Made by a program: the position numbers and the translations under genes. Shown piece after piece: positions 58,701-64,000 of a stretch of 64,000 bases of DNA. Positions within the stretch are counted from its first letter, which is position 1. Each line of letters begins with the position of its first letter. Below the pieces are notes generated by a model. It was not told the origin of the DNA and ran no database searches. It saw only the letters and a list, made by a program, of their open reading frames with translations. The stretch covers positions 83,759,030 through 83,823,029 of the forward strand of contig NC_060246.1 in NCBI RefSeq assembly GCF_921293095.1, in the 5' to 3' direction. This DNA is from Ischnura elegans (taxonomy: Eukaryota; Arthropoda; Insecta; Odonata; Coenagrionidae).

Positions 58701-60540
58701 AAAAAGGGACGCGTCGAGTGATGGAAAAAAAGAATGGAAATCCCATCCCTCGAGCCATCGCGGAAAATGATTACCGAGAAACTGACATTTTATCCGCCAA
58801 TGCTGGAGCGATTGCTGGAGCTGTCCCTCAGAATGGATGGAAATAAAATGATCGTGTGATTCAGGCTTTGATGACAAAAATAAAATATGCCCAGTAAAGT
58901 GCATTGTTGACCTTATAGGCTATCACACCGCGCCGTATTATTAACGTGGAAGCTGGACAAGAGACGTTCATTGCCACGAAAAAAAATTAAAAATAAGTAT
59001 ACGCAGTGACAATATTTCACTAATATGTCCTATATTCTTAGTAATTTCCCACGGTCCCCTTCTGCTAATGTCTTTCGCATCCAGGCAAACGATTTGATCA
59101 TTCCCCATTTACCTCCTACCCCGCAAGCCGCCTCAAGTGGCGTGTAGAGAGAGGTTTGAGGATACCAGCCGTTAGCCTGTCAGAGAACCCATGATATATA
59201 ACATGAAGAAATTAATTTATGCGCTGGTAACGTGATTTGATTAAGAATCAGCATTTATTTAAGTAATTTCTTTCCCGAAGGAAAATACTTTAACTAAAAT
59301 ACTTAACCCCTTTACCATTCTGAAAAGTTTAAAGAATGTCCTAGTCAGGTATCACATGGAAGAAGAGCAAGTATATGAAATTCTTTGCTGGAGAAAATGC
59401 AGTGATCCTCATCTTCGGTGGCTGAGGAGGACCGATGTTTCCATCAAGCTTGACCATGGAAGAAAAATTTATGATACATATCCTACCACGCCTTCGTTCC
59501 CCAACGCCTCCGCGTGGTAAGATGAACCAAAGGAATCCTCTTTCCCCTTTTTCAACGTCCCCATTTACATACATCGACTTTGCAAAGCCTCTTGGCCTTC
59601 ACTCACTGTCAATCTTCATCATTTTCACAACAAACGTGTTGAAGTCATAATGCTGTATTCGGCTGACTTCTCATTAGAACTCACTCCTCCTTAGACATCT
59701 GTTTCATATTGCTTGACTATTTGGAGGGCACATTAAATTCAATGCAGTCGAATTGGTATCGTGGAAGAGCATGACAAGATTTTAATGCGTGGTGTTTTTT
59801 TCATACAACTTAACAATGACTTACCCCTGGTTTTAATACTTAACGTTTATTTAAGGAAAAAAATCTTTTTTGGGCGGTTGGAAATTAAACGAGTATCGAG
59901 CCGTCAATACCTCTTAAGTTTTGTCGTAAGTACCATTGATAAGTACAATTTTTAGTTTTTTGGTTGCTTATTTATCTTTGAGCGCGCTGAAATGGAGAAA
60001 ACCTAACGATTTTAGCATATAGCACATTTCTCCATTTTAATCTTGGGCAAAATAAGCAATTACTATCGACAGTTACTGTAGGCATTAAGAAATGAAGGCA
60101 ATGAAGAATTAAGGCAATGAAGTGTGACCAACCAGTTTTCAGTTACAGGAAGAGATAGCTTCCATTTTTTTATGAAATTATTATTATTGGAACATAATAC
60201 ACCGACAGAGATAGGTTTACATGAAATTTGGCATACCTTCTAGAGTCAATAATCTGTGATTGCTTTACCTTCTGAGGTACTCCGCGTGACCTACCTCTTT
60301 CAATTACACCCATAACCCTATTCTCTTTCTGCCTCTTACCCGTCTACCAGACACAACGTATGTAGTGTCAGCGTTTCTATCATTGTAATTAGGCTCCCTC
60401 AACATATCTTGAGCAGAGCATCAGGCAAAATGTATCCTACTTGAAATTTCCGCAAATTATTTAATCTAAATTTTTCCTTTCCATCGATCAAACTATCCCA
60501 TTCTGAATTCCTAATTAATTCAGTTACACCACAGGTTTCG
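55741..60540. other. Gene-free, repeat-poor interval
   Basis: I find no exon with both splice sites and family similarity. The minus-strand frame at 55952-56170 has a protein-like stretch (MLVVKFPKAWLKLLPLAYLD) but no splice support, so it is left uncalled. Confidence 0.35.
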
Positions 60541-60559
60541 GCTAAAGCACAGCCGCCGT

Positions 60560-60880
60560 GGTCGCACTTGCATTTGTTTACTTTGAGGTTCAATCGAGCG
60601 TGCACGGTAAGATTCGTGCGTGGGCACGCAACCTCAGTCGTCGGCTCACTTTCTCTCGCCCGAGTGCATCAAAGTGTTCGTTCCCTTCCACCCACTCCCA
60701 ATTCCTTCTGCCTCCCCACCTCCAAACCTCCCTCCATCGCCGTGGGGACATTCTAACCTCCCGAAGAAACAATACCGCGTGATCTGCTCGTTGGAGGGGG
60801 CATGGAATGAGCCGACCGTTCGTCACGAAGACCTTTCGACGGATGCGCGCTTGCTGCGATAAGTAACGGACGCGCTATCA
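60560..60880. promoter_or_regulatory. GC-rich, CpG-rich patch, possible promoter
   Basis: The patch has far more CpG than its AT-rich surroundings. It contains an arthropod initiator-like CTCAGTCG near 60630 and a donor-like CACGGTAAGAT near 60603. Overlapping reading frames here reflect base composition. No gene was joined to it; a first exon of a gene to the right of the window is possible. Confidence 0.3.
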
Positions 60881-60950
60881 GCGGCCATACTTACTACTTA
60901 GGTGGGTTCAGAGGACAACGGGAATTTTAGTTTTCCGGAAAAAAAATTAT

Positions 60951-61050
60951 TTATTCGTCTACATTAATGTTGTCTCCTTCAAAATAGTTCCATTGGATAT
61001 TATGCACTTGTGCCAGCGTTCCTTCCGATCCTCGAAACACTTATCAAGGC
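60951..61050 (-). pseudogene. mariner transposase 3' fragment
   Basis: On the minus strand, CFEDRKERWHKCIISNGT is followed in another frame by NYFEGDNINVDE and a stop (TAA at 60951-60953). This is the C-terminal signature of mariner-type transposases (usually '...RWxKCI...G.YFEGDN'). One frame change near 60990 separates the two parts and the rest of the gene is missing, so it is a dead remnant of a Tc1/mariner DNA transposon. Confidence 0.7.
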
Positions 61051-62149
61051 CGTTTTACACGAGGCACGTAATTGCGCAGATTAGCCAAAACGTCTGTGAT
61101 GCCGACCCGAATGGACCAAGTAGAAGGTATTAGAGAAATTCACACGTCAGGTTGAGGGCATTATCTTTTGCCGAGTGTGGTTATATTTAATTATCCATAC
61201 GTAATTAACAGACCAAATAAAGCCTATTTTATGCAACCGTTGTTCAAATTTATCTCTGTAAGAGACTAAACTATGAAAACTTGAAGAACTCCAACAGATC
61301 AAAGCATGCCGAGCTGCCAGAAATGTGCGAGCAAATAGGAAAACATATCGAGGGTGGAGTAACGGAGGCGGCGCATGACCCTATACTGAGGAATATGGAG
61401 ACTTTTGTCTCATATGCTTTACCAGTTATGGCTTCAATGGTCACGGAGAATAGAAAAATCATGTTTCACAATGATTCAATAATATTAATAGGCTGCCTAC
61501 CTTCAATTGCCCAGCTGTAAATAAAATCAAATTAAAGGACTAGGCGAGAAACAGTTAGATCTCTGTGTTTTCATAACCTGTATTTATTGTGTAAAGGATT
61601 TTACAGAGTTATTTTTAAAAAACCTCTCTTTGAATTTTCTAAAAGACGTCGTAATTTCGTCCACAGTTCCGAACAAATTTGATCCATATTTTTGCGAAGA
61701 ACGAGCGACTTGAGACAGTACGTAGCACTAACCCCTTGGAAACTATTGAATAGTTCTTATATTTCGTCCTGGGCCAGCTAGTTAAGAGCAGGCTTATAAT
61801 TGTCGGAGGACATGATTGAATTCTATTTCAATAAAGCCTTTGTTAAATTTTCACACTGCTATTTGTGACGATATAAGTGACAGTAATTCCACCTTTTAAA
61901 CCTCCCGCGAGAATTAACTGCATTACCACTCACTTCTGAATCGTAGTTACGGAGGAGTACTGCATTACTATAATCTGTGGTTAAAGTGTATTCTGTTCGG
62001 CTACGTGGTAGTCTCACTTTGGCGGCCCCTATTGCTAACTCTTAAGCTCTTCCAGCCATGCTTTTAAGCAAAATATCCTTCAGAACAGGTTGTGGTGGAC
62101 AGTTTGTGAGATAAGAGCATTGGACAGTAGCACATCCGTAAAACAACTG

Positions 62150-62300
62150 GGGAGGGATTTTCATTGATGCTAATCGCTTGGTGGCGGCGGGGTTAAATCC
62201 TTGCCTGGCAAACAACAGGTCGCGAGTTCGAGTAACGCCTAGGGAGGTTGCCATGATCCAGGTCATGATTGTTCCTGCACGTGTAATAGTTGAATAAACA
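62150..62300 (+). mobile_element. Degenerate tRNA-like SINE fragment
   Basis: GCTTGGTGGCGGCGGGGTTA resembles an A-box region and CGCGAGTTCGAGTAACGCC resembles a B box / T-arm. No intact cloverleaf is present, and the limits are approximate. Confidence 0.35.
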
Positions 62301-64000
62301 CTCCGCCAAAATGTTATATTTTCGGTGATATGCGAATTTAGAAATATATTTCTAAGCATGATCACTGTACTTCCAAGGTTGCTTCCAATTCAACGGCAGT
62401 AAAATGAAAAATAAATGGTCATAAAATAATCTCTACAATAATTTTTAACTTTAATTTTTTAACCAATTTTATATCTGGAGAGTCTTCTTACAGAAAATCA
62501 TCCATACCTGATGAATATCATAAATGGTATACTTAAAAAAAAACACTCGAAGGAGAACATACGCAAGTTTGGTGTATCCGGTAAGAAATTTCTTTCGCCT
62601 TCGCGCGGAGGTCGTTGAGTTTTTTTCATTACGGATGACGGGAACCCTAAGGTTTCGGGAACTCACTATTACCCAACTTTCCGAGGCAAAACAGACCTCT
62701 CGACCGCCATAAACCAGTTTGAAAAGATCAGAGCTTTCCCTCAGCGCGAGCCGACGCGACGGCTCGGCGTTCCTGAGAGGAGGGTAGGCCACAAAGCTCA
62801 AACTAATATTTGAATTTTAATTTGGCCGGAATAATTTCTCGATTGCAATGACTGTCATGAGTATGTGAGTCAACGACTATTTTGATTCATCCCTAATGCG
62901 GGTCAAGTTCGGTTGTCGACCCTGAGGTTCATAATATTTTTGACACCATGTGATAGAGGCCTTACACTTCGCGCAATATGAAAAACAGGATCACCTATAA
63001 AGGCGAAGGGCCTCGCGGCGTCAGCTGATATTCTCTCCGAGTGAATACTGGTTACGAGAAAGGAAAATGGCGATAAAATATGCATGAGATTACAGTGAAC
63101 TCAGGTCAATGAGGGTGTTAATTGAGAAAAATTGCGCGAAACTTGCACGAATTAACGGATTTACATCGATTATTGAATGTGTGTTAAATATCATTGGTGC
63201 GCATAGTTGTAGTCATCTTTTTAATCGATTTTTCTCCATATGATGACTACACAAAAATCGTGAAAGAAGGCATATCAGGAAACTAAATTGGATATTTGAA
63301 AAATTATTTACGGAAAATGCACAAAGAAATCTTAGGAACAACTCAGCCCAATTTAACAGTATAAGTGCTCTTATAATTCTTAGTACATAAAAGTGGACTT
63401 TTATTCTATATTGTGGATAAAATATATCCATCTAGTTGTGGTAGTATCTATATAGTTGTGGATAAAAAACTAAAAATTTCGAAATGAAGAGTTCCGTATC
63501 ATAACAGGTGTATTATCATGTGAAGTCTCTGAATTATAATCCATCGAAGACGAGGCAAATTGATTCGCAGGCATGATAAATGTGAACCACATTTTCATGC
63601 CTTGGTTTACGAGTTCCAATTTTATGATTCGAGTTCTGATCTCGATGGGATTAACGGTGTCACGAGAATATTTATTGCTGGCCTCCGTCGGTTTTTTTTA
63701 TTTCACAGACAGAGACTGTCCTACTTTGAAGAAAAAAATTAAGCAACACTTGCGAACGGAATTCCTAGCGAAAAATCGCACCCACCTTTTTCTTCGTCAG
63801 CCGTCGATCACTTGAAGAGATTATGGGCCGATGTTTTCTTTTCGCCTCTGCGGAGACCGACCGTCTAAAGGCAGCGATTGATGTGGCTGGAGGATTTTCG
63901 GATGCACAGATTTGTATGAAATTATGTACACAATATTCTATGTTTTCGTACGATAATATTTAAAAAAAAATTAAACTCAGCGAGAATCCAAAAAATATAT
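62300..64000. other. Gene-free right end of the window
   Basis: A moderately GC-rich block at 62570-62790 has an open minus-strand frame (LVYGGREVCFASESWVIVSS...) that looks like a dispersed repeat rather than a gene. I see nothing I can name in the rest. Confidence 0.35.

Noticed and set aside
58683-58904. Minus-strand frame of 73 codons
   Set aside because: No family similarity or splice signals; likely a dispersed repeat or chance.
62469-62801. Minus-strand 110-codon frame
   Set aside because: It resembles frames generated by interspersed repeats; no conserved domain and no splice context.

Overview
This is a 64 kb stretch of AT-rich animal nuclear DNA, almost certainly arthropod and probably insect. 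The evidence is spliced genes with GT/AG introns, an epsilon-like glutathione S-transferase (a class best known from insects), and many short DNA transposons and tRNA-derived SINEs. An early-branching insect order would fit the long introns and the retained urea transporter, but that is a guess. There is no rRNA, CRISPR, operon or intact tRNA gene. Gene models below were built by hand from splice sites, reading phase and family similarity.

Layout. (1) 1-1144: an old dispersed repeat interrupted by a TTAA-flanked piggyBac-like element. A second copy of the repeat at 50442-50827 is the empty site. (2) About 1879-4175, plus strand: the 3' end of a urea transporter gene whose 5' exons lie upstream or were not found. 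(3) 4176-10523: intergenic, repeat-rich. (4) 10524-34813, minus strand: a complete 16-exon Phf14 gene (915 codons before the stop, every intron phase compatible) encoding a four-PHD-finger chromatin reader. Its introns carry a 1.7 kb non-autonomous hAT element, a SINE and smaller repeats. (5) 27209-33960, plus strand: a CFAP92-like (DUF4550) ciliary gene of 6 exons nested antisense in Phf14 intron 3. Its stop codon is 20 bp from Phf14 exon 3 and its poly(A) signal lies between them, so the two mRNAs probably overlap tail to exon. (6) 35902-43071, plus strand: an unrecognised gene. Its last exon (41812-43071) is long, GC-rich and clearly coding. Two small upstream exons are phase-compatible. 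The stop codon sits in the loop of a perfect 25-bp hairpin. (7) 44875-51415, minus strand: a complete 5-exon GST of 218 aa. (8) 51416-64000: gene-poor, with tRNA-derived SINEs, a mariner transposase remnant and a GC-rich promoter-like patch.

The genes do not form a pathway. They cover transport (urea transporter), chromatin (Phf14), cilium/flagellum (CFAP92-like) and detoxification (GST). The most interesting points are the Phf14/CFAP92 nested antisense arrangement, the orphan gene with the stop-codon hairpin and a duplicated downstream exon-like unit, and several transposons datable by exact target-site duplications or an empty site.
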